The translations under genes and the position numbers were made by a program. Below, piece after piece: positions 44,524-54,191 of a stretch of DNA of 64,000 bases. This DNA comes from Casimicrobiaceae bacterium. GTDB taxonomy: Bacteria; Pseudomonadota; Gammaproteobacteria; Burkholderiales; Casimicrobiaceae. How positions within the stretch are numbered: the stretch's first letter is position 1; the number at the start of each line of letters is the position of its first letter. The stretch lies in contig JANWWI010000005.1 in NCBI GenBank assembly GCA_025056355.1, positions 1 through 64,000 of the forward strand. The letters run 5' to 3'. The notes beneath the pieces were generated by a model, which did not search any database, was not told where the DNA came from, and saw only the letters and a program-made list of their open reading frames with translations.

Positions 44524-45794
44524 TTTGGCCGGTCCGGGCTCGCCTCTGAGTGCCCCAACGAGCCATCGCCCGGGGCGGGTTTGAGCGGACAAGCCGGTTC
44601 GGACTTCGATGCAGCAACGCTGAATTGCCGTTTTTCGAAGTAGAGGATGACCGGCACCGAAAGCGCGAGCGGAATCAGCAGGTAGAGGAGTCGCCAGACG
44701 AACAGAGCCGCCACAACGGCGGTTGGCGCCATTCCCGGCATGACGGCGAGAAAGACCGCCTCCATGACCCCGACCCCGCCAGGCACCTGCGAGAGCAACC
44801 CCGCAGAAAACGAAAGGAGAAAGGCGCCCAGAACGATGAAATAACCGGGGTTGCCCTGCTCGGGCAGGGCGAAGTAGATGATGCCCGCAGCCCCGAGAAT
44901 TTCCAGCGGAGCCGCCACCACCTGGCGCAACGTCACGGGCAGGCGCGGGTACATCAGCTCGACCCGCCCGATGTGAACCGGCCGAAAGTGCAACCACGAA
45001 CCGAGCACGTAGAGCACGCAGAGCACGAGCAGCGTCACGCCGATGGCTCGAATGACCCAGCTCGGCCAGGCAAGCGGCGGGAATAGCTCCCCTAGCGGCC
45101 CCACCACGTGCGGCGCCAGCGTGAACACAAGCCCGAGCAACAGCATCGAGCCGTAGACAAACGTGTAGGTACAGATCGCCACCAGGATGGCCACCTCCGC
45201 CGCTGTGAGGCCTTTGGCCATGTAAGCTCGCAAACGCACCATCCCACCCGAAAGCACCGAAGCGCCAATGTTGTGCCCCAAGGCATACGTGACAAACGAG
45301 CTCGCGGCGATGTAGAGCCAAGAGATGCCCTTTTCTTTGCGCAGGTGGATCAGTGCGATGCGGTCGTACCAAGCAAGCGCCGCATAGGCCACCAGGGTTG
45401 ACAACCCCGCCATGACATAGCCTGAGGCAGGGATTTCGCCGAGGCGCTCGGCAATCGCCAGCGCGATCACCCGCAGATCGCTCCAGAGGTTGCCCGCATC
45501 GAGTAAGGCGCGCACGGTTGCGTCGCCTGAGACCTCCTGCTCGAGCTTGCGATAAAGCAAATCGAGCGACCAGACGACGGCAATCAGCCCGAGCAACGGC
45601 CAAAACGCGGCGGAGAGACGACGCCGCCACGTCACGCTCGGAGAAACGTCGGGATTGGAACGGATAGCGACCTCCACGAGAAAGCTGTCGCGGCCTCCTC
45701 TGTCGGGCGCCAACGGACGAGCTTGGCACGCCAAAAGCGGCGGGGGCTGCGGACCATGGCGCGATCCCGTACCGCTTCGCTCATGACGGATCAC
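44514..45794 (-). CDS. YbhN/UPF0104-family flippase-like membrane protein
   Basis: A 426-residue integral membrane protein with eight or so membrane segments and the features of the LPG-synthase transmembrane/UPF0104 family: NIGASVLSGGMVRLRAY, TYTFVYGSMLLLG, SFSAGLLSQVPGGVGVMEAVFL, and ALFVWRLLYLLIPL. The soluble acyl/aminoacyl-transferase domain of MprF is absent. Members of this group are thought to move lipids or lipid-linked compounds. The start is uncertain: the GTG at 45794 has no Shine-Dalgarno, and the GTG at 45677 is a shorter option. Its C-terminal end lies in the tRNA-remnant repeat. Confidence 0.82.
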
Positions 45795-45870
45795 AGGCTA
45801 GTATAGGCAGCGCCTTCTCTTCTATCTATCCAAGGCGGCCATCCAAGGGCCCCAGCGCCAGGATCGTTGC

Positions 45871-46947
45871 ATGCCCCGACCGATTGTGGCCACGATTGAT
45901 CGATCCGCGCTCACGGCAAATCTGCTGCGCGTGCGGAGATTGTGCAAAAAAGCGCGTATCTACGCCGTGGTCAAGGCCGATGCCTACGGACACGGTCTGG
46001 CCACAGCCCTCGAGGCCTTCGCTTCAGCAGACGGGATTGCACTCGTCGAAATCGAGCGCGCAATCGAAGCGCGTGAGCGCGGTTGGCGGGGCCCGATACT
46101 GTTGCTTGAAGGCTGCTTTTCGCCCCTCGACTGGCAGGCCGCCTCGGAACACCGCCTGGAGGTCGTGGTGCATTGCGAGGAACAACTGGCGATGCTTGAA
46201 GCCACGGCGCTGTCACGGCGCATCGGCGTTCACGTGAAAGTGAATTCCGGAATGAACCGACTCGGGTTTCCTTGCGCTCGCGTTCGTGACGTGGTCAGGC
46301 AACTCACGGTCAATGCCGCAGTCAGCGATATCGTGCTCATGACGCACTTTGCTCGCGCCGACGAGCCGGACGGTTACGTCGAACAGCTCCGGCGCTTTCG
46401 CGAAGCCACTGCGGGACTGCCCTACCCGTGTAGCTTGGCAAACTCGGCCGCGTGCTTCGATTTCGATCGCGTCGGCGGGGAGTTCGTTCGCCCGGGCATC
46501 ATGCTCTATGGCGCAACCCCGTTTGCGCAGCCTGAGCGCAGCGCCGCCGCGCTCGGACTCCGGCCCGCGATGCGTTTGACCACGCAGGTGATCGCCATCC
46601 AGTCGATCGGCCCTGGCGATGCCGTCGGGTATGGGGGCACCTATGTGGCCAAACGCGCCGAGCGCATCGCCATCATCGCCGCTGGATACGCCGACGGCTA
46701 TCCGCGCCACGCCCCAACGGGCACGCCCGTGCTGGTCGGCGGAGCGCGAGCCAGACTCGTCGGGCGCGTCTCGATGGACAAGATCGCTGCGGATGTCACC
46801 GACCTGCCGCTTGTCACAGTGGGCAGCGAGGTCGAGCTCTTCGGACCCAACCTGCCGGTCGATGAGGTGGCACAGGCGGCCGGAACCATTGGCTACCAAC
46901 TGCTCACCGCTGTGGCTGCCCGCGTGCCGCGGCGCGTGCTAGGCTAA
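45871..46947 (+). CDS. alr: Alanine racemase
   Basis: A 358-residue PLP enzyme that makes D-alanine for peptidoglycan. The PLP lysine is Lys35 in AVVKADAYGHG, and the catalytic Tyr from the other subunit is in AVGYGGTYVAKR. KVNSGMNRLG, RPGIMLYGATP and GRVSMDKIAADVT are also conserved. The length is normal. The gene faces away from the flippase-like gene and converges with the glk gene, with 16 bp between. Confidence 0.95.
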   Translation: MPRPIVATIDRSALTANLLRVRRLCKKARIYAVVKADAYGHGLATALEAFASADGIALVEIERAIEARERGWRGPILLLEGCFSPLDWQAASEHRLEVVVHCEEQLAMLEATALSRRIGVHVKVNSGMNRLGFPCARVRDVVRQLTVNAAVSDIVLMTHFARADEPDGYVEQLRRFREATAGLPYPCSLANSAACFDFDRVGGEFVRPGIMLYGATPFAQPERSAAALGLRPAMRLTTQVIAIQSIGPGDAVGYGGTYVAKRAERIAIIAAGYADGYPRHAPTGTPVLVGGARARLVGRVSMDKIAADVTDLPLVTVGSEVELFGPNLPVDEVAQAAGTIGYQLLTAVAARVPRRVLG

Positions 46948-46963
46948 AACGAACCGTTGAGCT

Positions 46964-47979
46964 TCAAGCCTCCGCGGTCGAGAGCAAACCGTCCAGCGCG
47001 CGCGCCGCCCCCTGCAACGCGGCCAGTTCGTCGAGGATCCAGTAGGTGGGAATTGCAACCAGCCATGGGCTCAGCCGCCCTTTGGCCTCAAAGCCCTCGC
47101 GAAAGCGCCCCCAGTCAAAAAGCGATCCCAAGCGATGAAAGACGCCCCCACCCACGTACACACCCCCCCGCGCGCGCCAAGCGTCAAGGCTGCGTTGCCC
47201 GCCACAACGCCGAGAAAAAATGCAAACAGTGCCACGGCCTCCGTACAAATCGGATCGCCCTGTCGCGCTCCTTCGGTGACCTCGCTCGGCTCGGCATATT
47301 CAGGCGCGGGACGTCCGTCGATCAAGGCGAGGGCTTGCGCCGTGTTGAGCAAACCGGCGCCACTGAGAACCCGCTCCGCGGACACGTGGCCGAAGCGTCG
47401 TTGCAGGCAGGCAATCAGCGCCCACTGACGGTCGCTGGTTGCGGGCAAGGTCACATGGCCACCCTGCCCCGGCACCACGATCCAGCTTCCAGCTCCCGTG
47501 GGCACGAGCGAAGCAAGCCCGAGCCCCGTGCCGGGACCTAGCACCACGATCGGCCGTGTCAGATCGGGCGTGCTTCCGCCCATGAGCTTGCGCTGCCGCT
47601 CATCGAGCAGTGGAACGGCATTGGCCAGCGCCGCGAAATCGTTGATCGCCCAGATCCGATCGACGCCGAGCGCTCGCCCGAGTGCGCGCAGCGAGAAACG
47701 CCACTGCGCGTTGGTCAGCTGGACTTCATCACCCTCGAGGGCGCTGGCCACGCCGAGGCAAATCGCCGCCGGCGCTGGCAGGCCGTGCTCGGCCAGATAG
47801 TGCCGAAGGAGCGCAAGCGGCGTTGGAAAGTCGCAGAGCCGATACGTGCTGATGGCGCGAAGCGCCGCACCCCGAGCATCCTGCCAGGCCAGGCGCGCTC
47901 GCGTCCCGCCGATGTCGCCCACTAACCGCGCCTCGGCATTCATCGCGATCCGAGGCTGTTTCGCGCTTGTTTGATTCAT
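46964..47979 (-). pseudogene. glk: Glucokinase with a C-terminal frameshift
   Basis: The frame from 47979 (or ATG 47943) encodes glucokinase: GDIGGTRARLAW, AINDFAAL, GPGTGLGLASLV and VPGQGGHVTLPA, through GNAALTLGARGGV. At about 47157-47169 the frame is lost in a GGGGGGGTGTGTAC tract, giving a short wrong end and a stop at 47071. The correct C-terminus continues in another frame to 46964: GGVYVGGGVFHRLGSLFD and FEAKGRLSPWLVAIPTYWI. Two bases too many in the GT run, or one too few in the G run, would explain it. A sequencing error or a phase-variable or real mutation are all possible. Confidence 0.8.
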
Positions 47980-48429
47980 CGCATGGCAAAAGTCGTGACC
48001 CGAGGAGCTCAGCAGCGATCGGGCAGTCACGGAGCGTACGGGAAAGCCCGTCGTTGCGCGAGTGCTGCCGGCCACACGGACACGTCGACACGAAGCAGCA
48101 GCGCCCGCGGTTGCGCACGGGGCCGGCCGAGCTCGCCTGGAAGCGCTTCAGAACCGAGTCGCCTCATGGCGCGCCAAGCGGCGCTCCGAGCACGTCGCTC
48201 TCGTTCGAGCGAAACGCTTTGCGCACTCGGTCGACAAACCGGTGCCCCGGCCCCGAAAGCTCGCCGCGAGGCGTGGCGCGCCGTCCTCACGAAGATAATC
48301 CGGCCAATTCCTCGCTCCTCGGGATCGCGCGCGCCGCAACGCCTCCTCGGGTCGACCTTCGACCGTGTCGGCCCCTCGGGCATGCGTCGTGCGAGGCGAT
48401 CACGGATGCCCGCTCGCTGAGCCTCACTC
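47980..48429. other. Intergenic region without a recognised gene
   Basis: The 450 bp between glk and the cation antiporter gene has open frames on both strands. Their products are Arg/Ala/Ser-rich with no recognisable motif, for example the frame 47971-48420. No RNA gene was recognised. Either it is a non-coding promoter region, or a decayed gene, or a rapidly evolving basic protein. Confidence 0.4.
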
Positions 48430-49548
48430 ATGTTGAACGTGCTGTTGTTTTTCGCGGGTCTGGCAGCGCTCGCGCTCGGCGCCGAGGCGCTCGTGCGCGG
48501 TGCCTCGCGCCTTGCTCTCACCCTTGGGCTTTCGCCGCTTGTTGTAGGCCTCACGGTCGTGGCCTTCGGCACAAGCGCGCCTGAGGCCGCCGTAACCATC
48601 GGCGCGGCCTACACGGGCGAGGCCGCGGTGGCGATCGGCAACGTCGTCGGCAGCAATATCCTCAATGTTCTCGTGATCCTGGGGGTGGCGGCGCTGTTGA
48701 GTCCGCTGGTGGTGCACATCCAGCTCATCCGGCAGGAGGTACCCATCATGATTGCGGCATCGGTCGGCGTTGCAATCATGGCCGCCGATGCGCGTCTTTC
48801 AGCGCTCGAAGGTGCATTGCTCACGCTGGCTTTGGTGACCTATACGGCGTTTTTGGTCGTGAAGGCTCGCCGCGAACGCGCGGCCGAGATCGAGCAATAC
48901 CGCGCAGAGATTGGGCCGCGCAGCCCGGAGGATCGACACGACCTTCTGGCTCTCCCGCTCGTGCAGGTATTGCTCATCGGCTTTGGCCTCGCGTTCCTTG
49001 TGCTCGGAGCGCGGTGGCTCGTGACCGCGGCGGTCGCCCTTGCTCAATGGTTCGGCGTCAGCGACGTCGTCATCGGTTTGACGATCGTTGCCCTCGGAAC
49101 CTCGCTGCCCGAGATCGCTACGAGCGTGCTGGCTGTCTGGAAGGGGGAGCGGGATCTCGCCGCGGGCAACGTCGTTGGCAGCAACATCTTCAACCTGCTC
49201 GCCTGTCTGGGTTTGGCCGCGCTCGTTGCCCCAGAGGGCCTGCCTGTTCCGCAGTCCGTCTTGCGCTTCGATCTATGGGTGATGCTTGCGGTCGCCGTGG
49301 CCTGCTTGCCCGTGTTTCTGTCGGGCCAGGGGATTGCCCGCTGGGAAGGCGGGTTGTTCCTGTTCTACTACGCCGCATACGTGAGCTACCAAATCCTCGC
49401 CCACGAACACCACGCCGCTGTTCAGGTCTTCTCCACGGTGATGCTTGCTTTCGTCGTTCCGCTCACCGCGGTCACGTTGGCGGTCAGCGTTTTGCCCCTC
49501 CGCCGCGCCCGTCGGCAGGCCGCGGATAGCCGAGACCCTGTCCGCTAG
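48430..49548 (+). CDS. Ca2+/cation antiporter, CaCA family (YrbG-like)
   Basis: A 372-residue membrane exchanger with ten segments and the two inverted alpha-repeats of the family: GLSPLVVGLTVVAFGTSAPE (about residues 36-55) and GVSDVVIGLTIVALGTSLPE (about residues 212-231). Each is followed by GNVVGSNI. These hold the ion-binding Glu residues. It would exchange Ca2+ for Na+ or H+. It stands between two gaps and is not clearly in an operon. Confidence 0.9.
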   Translation: MLNVLLFFAGLAALALGAEALVRGASRLALTLGLSPLVVGLTVVAFGTSAPEAAVTIGAAYTGEAAVAIGNVVGSNILNVLVILGVAALLSPLVVHIQLIRQEVPIMIAASVGVAIMAADARLSALEGALLTLALVTYTAFLVVKARRERAAEIEQYRAEIGPRSPEDRHDLLALPLVQVLLIGFGLAFLVLGARWLVTAAVALAQWFGVSDVVIGLTIVALGTSLPEIATSVLAVWKGERDLAAGNVVGSNIFNLLACLGLAALVAPEGLPVPQSVLRFDLWVMLAVAVACLPVFLSGQGIARWEGGLFLFYYAAYVSYQILAHEHHAAVQVFSTVMLAFVVPLTAVTLAVSVLPLRRARRQAADSRDPVR

Positions 49549-49694
49549 CGTCGATCCATCGCATGAGACTTCTGTCAACGGCCCTACAATTCATGCGTTT
49601 TTTCCTAGCGTCGCGGCCGAAAAAAGGTCGTGGCATTGGCTGTCAAACCAAATCAACAACCGGTCAAGAGCCGGCTCAACCACGAGGAAACACC

Positions 49695-50345
49695 ATGAAA
49701 AAACTGCTTGCCCTGTTCGTGGCTTACGTGTTCTCGGCGGTCTCGCTCGCCACCGTCAATATCAACACCGCCACCAAGGACGAACTGGACAAACTGCCGG
49801 GAATCGGCCCGGCGAAGGCCCAGGCCATCATCGACTACCGGACTAAGCATGGGCCCTTCAAGTCGCTCGAAGACATCCAGAAGGTCAGCGGCATCGGCCC
49901 GGAAACCTTCAAAGACATCAAGGACAAGATCAGCCTCACGGGCCCGACCAAAATCACGTGGGACGTGAAGAAGGAGACGGGTGCAGCGCCCAAGGCCGAC
50001 GCCGGCAAGAAGGACGCCCCCAAGGCCGATGCAGGCAAGACAGCGGCACCGGCTGCCACGGCGGCGGCCAAAGATACCCCGAAGAAAGACGAGGCTAAGA
50101 AGGAAGAGGGCAAGAAGGAGGCCCCGAAGAAAGAGGAAGCCAAGAAAGACGAACCCAAGAAGTCCGAGGCGAAGAAAGACGACGGCAAGAAAGACGCCGT
50201 GAAGAAGGACGAGCCGAAGAAGGACGAACCGAAGAAGGACGCCGCGAAGAAAGACGACGGCAAGAAAGAAGCGCCCAAGAAAGAAGCCGGCAAGAGCGAC
50301 GCTCCCGGCAAAGAGGGTGCGAAGAAGGACGAAGCCAAAAAGTAA
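49695..50345 (+). CDS. ComEA-like helix-hairpin-helix protein with Lys/Asp/Glu-rich tail
   Basis: A 216-residue exported protein. A signal peptide (MKKLLALFVAYVFSAVSLA) is followed by a ComEA helix-hairpin-helix DNA-binding domain at about residues 20-80: VNINTATKDELDKLPGIGPA and FKSLEDIQKVSGIGPETF. Residues from about 95 to 216 are a low-complexity tail of KKDE, KKEE and KKDDG repeats with Ala and Pro, like histone-H1-type tails. The domain is that of a periplasmic DNA receptor for uptake. The ATG at 49695 is set by the signal peptide and a GAGGA. A strong terminator follows at 50369. Confidence 0.85.
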   Translation: MKKLLALFVAYVFSAVSLATVNINTATKDELDKLPGIGPAKAQAIIDYRTKHGPFKSLEDIQKVSGIGPETFKDIKDKISLTGPTKITWDVKKETGAAPKADAGKKDAPKADAGKTAAPAATAAAKDTPKKDEAKKEEGKKEAPKKEEAKKDEPKKSEAKKDDGKKDAVKKDEPKKDEPKKDAAKKDDGKKEAPKKEAGKSDAPGKEGAKKDEAKK

Positions 50346-50368
50346 GCCTCTTGCTCGTGCGTGACCTG

Positions 50369-50393
50369 AAAACCCCGCTACGGCGGGGTTTTT
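50369..50393 (+). terminator. Rho-independent terminator after the ComEA-like gene
   Basis: AAAACCCCGC (50369-50378) pairs perfectly with GCGGGGTTTT (50383-50392) around a TACG tetraloop, giving a 10-bp stem that ends in a T-run (TTTTT to 50393). It lies 24 bp after the stop codon of the ComEA-like gene. Confidence 0.9.
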
Positions 50394-50658
50394 CGTTTCC
50401 GGGAGTCCTTCTGCACGAAATCGTCTCTCGCGGATCGATGGCCCCCGGTCGCCGGAGCCGCGCACCGGCGATCGCTCTGAGAGGCGACATCGCCCGTGCC
50501 TGCAACAGGATTGCAGTCGATGCTGCCTGCCACACCCGCGACTCCTTCGCGCAAGCGTTCAAGGTGAGGCTTGCGCAACCGTTTTGCGTATCGCGCGTGG
50601 ACTGGCAACCGCCAATGACGCTACCATAGGCAAATCGCGACATCTCGGAGGATCGTCG
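50394..50658. other. Leader region of the family-5 binding-protein gene
   Basis: The stretch between the terminator and the next start contains no convincing gene on either strand. It should hold the promoter of the binding-protein gene. No clear -10/-35 pair or operator dyad was seen. Confidence 0.3.
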
Positions 50659-52263
50659 ATGAGCATGACTCGATTCTGTCGGTGGATCGGACAGGCCGGT
50701 GCCCTTGCGCTTGCCGCGCTCGTGCTCGGCGCGGGAAGCAGTCCCGTGCTCGCCCAAGGCAAAGTGCTTCGCATCGCGCCGCACGCCTTCCCCGCCAATC
50801 TCGACCCGATCAACGTGACGGCCTACATCACCCGCAATCACGGCTACATGATCTACGACACCCTGTTCGGCACCGACGAAAAGGGGCAGATCAAGCCGCA
50901 GATGGTGGACCGATGGACGACCTCACCGGACGGGAAGGTCTGGACCTTCACGCTTCGAAACGGCCTTGAATTCCACGACGGCAAGCCGGTCACGGGAGAA
51001 GATGTGGTCGCCTCGATCCGGCGTTGGGGCGCACGGGATGCCTTCGGTCAGAAGCTCATGAGCTTCGTCGATCGGATGGAAGCGCCCGATCCCAAGACCT
51101 TCCGCATCATCCTCAAAGAGCCCACCGGCATCGTCCTCGATGCGCTTGGCAAGCCCTCATCAAATGTGCCCTTCATCATGCCCAAGCGGGTAGCCGAGAC
51201 CGATCCGTTCAAGGTGATCGATGACTACACCGGCTCTGGGCCCTACATCTTCAAGCGCGATGAGTACCAGCCGGGCGTCAAGGCGGTCTACGTCAAAAAC
51301 CCGAAGTACGTGCCGCGTAACGAGCCGCCTTCGGGCACCGCCGGGGGCAAGCGCGTCTACGTCGACCGGGTCGAGTGGATTTCGCTCAAGGACCCGCAGA
51401 CACAACTCAATGCCCTGCTCGCCGGGGAAATCGACATCCTTGAGTCGCCCGCCTTCGAACACTACCCGGTTTTGCGCAAAGACCCTCGGGTGCAAATCGT
51501 CGACACGGCCTCCTTCAATTCGCAGTTCATCATGCGTTTCAACCACCTCGTGCCGCCGTTCAACAATCCAAAGGTGCGTGAGGCAGCCATGTGGGCCGTG
51601 AATCAAAACGCTTTCCTTCGCGCGCAGGTCGGCCCCGAAAACGAGGGCATGTTCTTCACCTGCCCAAGTATGTATCCATGCGGCACCCCGCTTGCCACGC
51701 CCAAGGGCAGCGAATTCATGGTCAACGGCAACATGGCCAAGGCACAGCAACTGCTCAAAGAATCGGGCTATGACGGCAAGCCCATCGTGATTCTGCGCCC
51801 CACCGATCTGCAGACGATTCACAAGCTGCCGCTGGTGGCGACCCAACTGCTGCGGCAGGCAGGCTTCAAGGTCGATCTCATCACCATGGACTGGGGCTCG
51901 CTCGTAGCGCGCCGCGCCAAGAAGGAGCCTGCCGATCAAGGAGGCTGGAACATCTTTTTGACGGCTTGGGTCGGTGCAGACATCTTGAATCCCCTCACGA
52001 GCGCACCGCTTGTGGCAGCGGGGGAGAAAAGCTGGCCGGGATGGCCGACCGACGCCGAGCTCGAGCGGCTGCGCGATCAGTACGCCCGCGCAACCACCGA
52101 GGCCGAGAAAAAACGCCTTGCCGAGGCGGTGCAGGTGCGCGCGGTCGAAGTCGGCACCCATGCCATTCTTGGCGAATACAAAAATCCGGCGGCCGTGCGC
52201 AAGGGCGTAACCGGTCTGCTCAAGGCAGGCGCGCAGGTCTACTGGAACGTGCAAAAGAATTGA
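50659..52263 (+). CDS. ABC transporter family-5 solute-binding protein (solitary)
   Basis: A 534-residue DppA/OppA-type periplasmic binding protein. A signal peptide ends near SPVLAQ (about residue 33). Family segments are LDPINVTAYITRNHGYMIYDTLFG (in parts), WTTSPDGKVWTFTLRNGLEFHDGKPVT and KVREAAMWAVNQ. GGAGG at 50647-50651 sets the ATG at 50659. No permease or ATPase genes are next to it. It is followed 3 bp later by the gntR-family gene, so the ligand may be a sugar acid or related compound; this is inference. Confidence 0.87.
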   Translation: MSMTRFCRWIGQAGALALAALVLGAGSSPVLAQGKVLRIAPHAFPANLDPINVTAYITRNHGYMIYDTLFGTDEKGQIKPQMVDRWTTSPDGKVWTFTLRNGLEFHDGKPVTGEDVVASIRRWGARDAFGQKLMSFVDRMEAPDPKTFRIILKEPTGIVLDALGKPSSNVPFIMPKRVAETDPFKVIDDYTGSGPYIFKRDEYQPGVKAVYVKNPKYVPRNEPPSGTAGGKRVYVDRVEWISLKDPQTQLNALLAGEIDILESPAFEHYPVLRKDPRVQIVDTASFNSQFIMRFNHLVPPFNNPKVREAAMWAVNQNAFLRAQVGPENEGMFFTCPSMYPCGTPLATPKGSEFMVNGNMAKAQQLLKESGYDGKPIVILRPTDLQTIHKLPLVATQLLRQAGFKVDLITMDWGSLVARRAKKEPADQGGWNIFLTAWVGADILNPLTSAPLVAAGEKSWPGWPTDAELERLRDQYARATTEAEKKRLAEAVQVRAVEVGTHAILGEYKNPAAVRKGVTGLLKAGAQVYWNVQKN

Positions 52264-52266
52264 GGC

Positions 52267-53043
52267 TTGGACAGCCCAAATCGCCCCGAACCGTCAACCG
52301 CGCACGGCGTCTCCCCTCGCGTGCGGCTGCGGCGCGGCCGCACGCTGGCGCTTGAGCTCGTGGATCTGCTCTGCGAGCGCATCCGAGACAACACCTACGC
52401 CCCAGGCAGCCGTTTGCCGAGCGAGGCCGCGCTCGCCCAGGAATTCGGCGTGAGCCGCACAGTGGTTCGTGAAACCATCTCGAAGTTACAAGCCGCGGGC
52501 CTCGTCGAGACACGCCACGGAATCGGCACTTTCGTGATTGGGCTCGGCGAAGCCCCCACGGCCATGGCCGCCTTGGTACCGCCCCAAACCATCGAGGAGG
52601 TGCTTGCGGTGCTCGAGCTTCGGCTCGCCGTCGAGACCGAGGCAGCGGCGCTTGCAGCCAAACGTCGCACAGCAGCCGACCTCGAACAGATGGCAGCTGC
52701 TTTAGCGGAATTCCATCGGGCGCTCGAAACGGATGCCGACACCGTGCGCCACGACCTCGCGTTCCACGAGGCCATCGCCCGCGCAACGCAAAACACCCAC
52801 TTTTTGGATGCGCTCAAGACCTTGGGCCCGGGCGCCATCCCACGCGCGCGGCTCGACGGTGGAACGCAGCCCACCGGAGCACGCTACCGCGCCTACCTGC
52901 GCAGCATCCACGCCGAACACGAAAACATTTACGAAGCGATCCGAAGCGGCGACGCCTCGGCCGCGCGCGCCGCGATGCGCACCCATCTGGCCAACAGCCG
53001 TGAGCGCCGACGACGGGCAGCCTATCCGACGGAATCGACCTAG
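52267..53043 (+). CDS. GntR/FadR-family regulator
   Basis: A 258-residue GntR regulator of the FadR subgroup. The winged helix has LPSEAALAQEFGVSRTVVRE and the FCD effector domain spans about residues 95-235, with its metal-site His in HDLAFHEAIARA and a late Asp/His region. It starts with TTG at 52267 or GTG at 52321; neither has a good Shine-Dalgarno. It sits between the binding-protein gene and the glucarate/galactarate operon, and is the probable repressor of the latter through the dyad at 53129-53146. Confidence 0.87.
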   Translation: MDSPNRPEPSTAHGVSPRVRLRRGRTLALELVDLLCERIRDNTYAPGSRLPSEAALAQEFGVSRTVVRETISKLQAAGLVETRHGIGTFVIGLGEAPTAMAALVPPQTIEEVLAVLELRLAVETEAAALAAKRRTAADLEQMAAALAEFHRALETDADTVRHDLAFHEAIARATQNTHFLDALKTLGPGAIPRARLDGGTQPTGARYRAYLRSIHAEHENIYEAIRSGDASAARAAMRTHLANSRERRRRAAYPTEST

Positions 53044-53128
53044 ACCCAACGCGCGCGCCCGCACGTGAGCGTAGGTGCACAGGCGAGGGCAAGTACCGGG
53101 CGTTTGAACGAAACAAGTATTTCGGCAG

Positions 53129-53146
53129 TTGTATGATGTCTTACAA
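53129..53146. promoter_or_regulatory. Probable FadR-family operator upstream of the glucarate operon
   Basis: TTGTATGATGTCTTACAA is an 18-bp dyad with the symmetric form TTGTAnGAnnTCnTACAA, 14 of 18 positions matching. It is 70 bp upstream of the Bug gene start, in the gap after gntR. FadR-subgroup regulators bind short palindromes of this kind. Whether the local gntR product is the binder is inferred from position. Confidence 0.6.
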
Positions 53147-53216
53147 TTATGCGGTAAGGGCCCAGGTTCTTGCCGAGCCCTGTGTCGATGTCAGCCAAAG
53201 GACCAAAGGAGGAGTG

Positions 53217-54170
53217 ATGAGTATCAAGCATTGGCTTGCTGCAGCTGCGCTTGCCGTGGCGCTGCCAGTCGCAGCCTACCCCGAAAAACCCGTCACGCTT
53301 GTCGTGCCTTTCCCGCCTGGTGGCTCAACGGATCTGATCGCCCGCGCCATTCAACCGAAGCTTCAAGAGCGCTTGGGAGGTACCTGGATCGTGGAGAACC
53401 GAGCCGGCGCGACGGGCACGGTGGGCGCTGCCGCGGTTGCCCGCGCCGCCCCCGATGGGCATACGCTGCTGGTTTCCTCGCTTGGCCCCTTTGTTATTGC
53501 ACCGCACCTGATCAAGACCAACTACGATGCGCTCAAGGATCTCGATCCGATCAGCATCATCGTACAGGCGCCAAACGTGCTGGTCGTTCCCGCCAACAGC
53601 CCGCACCGCACGCTTGCGGAGCTGATCGCCTACATGCGTGCAAATCCCGGAAAGATGACCTTCGCCTCTTCGGGCAACGGCTCGAGCGATCACCTGTCTG
53701 CGGAACTGTTCTGGCAGCAGACCGGCACGAGCGGCGTACACGTTCCCTACAAAGGGGGCGGGCCGGCAATGACCGACCTGCTCGGCGGCCAGGTCAACGC
53801 CGCTTTCGTCAACATCAACACCGCTTTGCCGCACATTCGGGCAGGCAAGCTCAGGGCGCTTGCCACAGCGAGCGCCTCCCGCTCGCCGCTGCTGCCGGAC
53901 GTGCCAACGCTCGAAGAGCAAGGCGTGCGCGAGGCCAACGTCCAATCCTGGCAAGCAATCGCCGGACCGCGCGGCCTGCCCCCGGCGATCAAGGCACGCA
54001 TCCGCGAGGCGGTTGTCTACGCCGTCAACGACCCGACGATCAAGGCGCGTCTGCTCGATCTGGGCTTTGAGATCGTCGCAAGCACGCCCGAGCAGTTCGC
54101 CGCCTTCCAAGCCTCCGAGTATGCGCGCTGGCAGAGGCTGATCACCACTCGCAACATCAAGGCGGACTAA
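53217..54170 (+). CDS. Bug/TctC-family binding protein
   Basis: A 317-residue Bug-family periplasmic protein. A signal peptide ends near PVAAYPEK (about residue 20). It is followed by LVVPFPPGGSTDLIARAIQP, ENRAGATGTVGAAAVARAAPDG and HVPYKGGGPAMTDLLGG. AAAGGAGG sets the ATG at 53217. It is the first gene of the glucarate/galactarate operon, so it may bind one of these aldarates. No TctAB membrane genes are present. Confidence 0.9.
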   Translation: MSIKHWLAAAALAVALPVAAYPEKPVTLVVPFPPGGSTDLIARAIQPKLQERLGGTWIVENRAGATGTVGAAAVARAAPDGHTLLVSSLGPFVIAPHLIKTNYDALKDLDPISIIVQAPNVLVVPANSPHRTLAELIAYMRANPGKMTFASSGNGSSDHLSAELFWQQTGTSGVHVPYKGGGPAMTDLLGGQVNAAFVNINTALPHIRAGKLRALATASASRSPLLPDVPTLEEQGVREANVQSWQAIAGPRGLPPAIKARIREAVVYAVNDPTIKARLLDLGFEIVASTPEQFAAFQASEYARWQRLITTRNIKAD

Positions 54171-54191
54171 AGCCTGGGCTCGACGCGATCC

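Noticed and set aside
47971-48420. Basic 149-residue open frame between glk and the antiporter
   Set aside because: Arg/Ser/Ala-rich composition without motifs, equally open on the other strand, and no ribosome binding site; not enough support for a gene.
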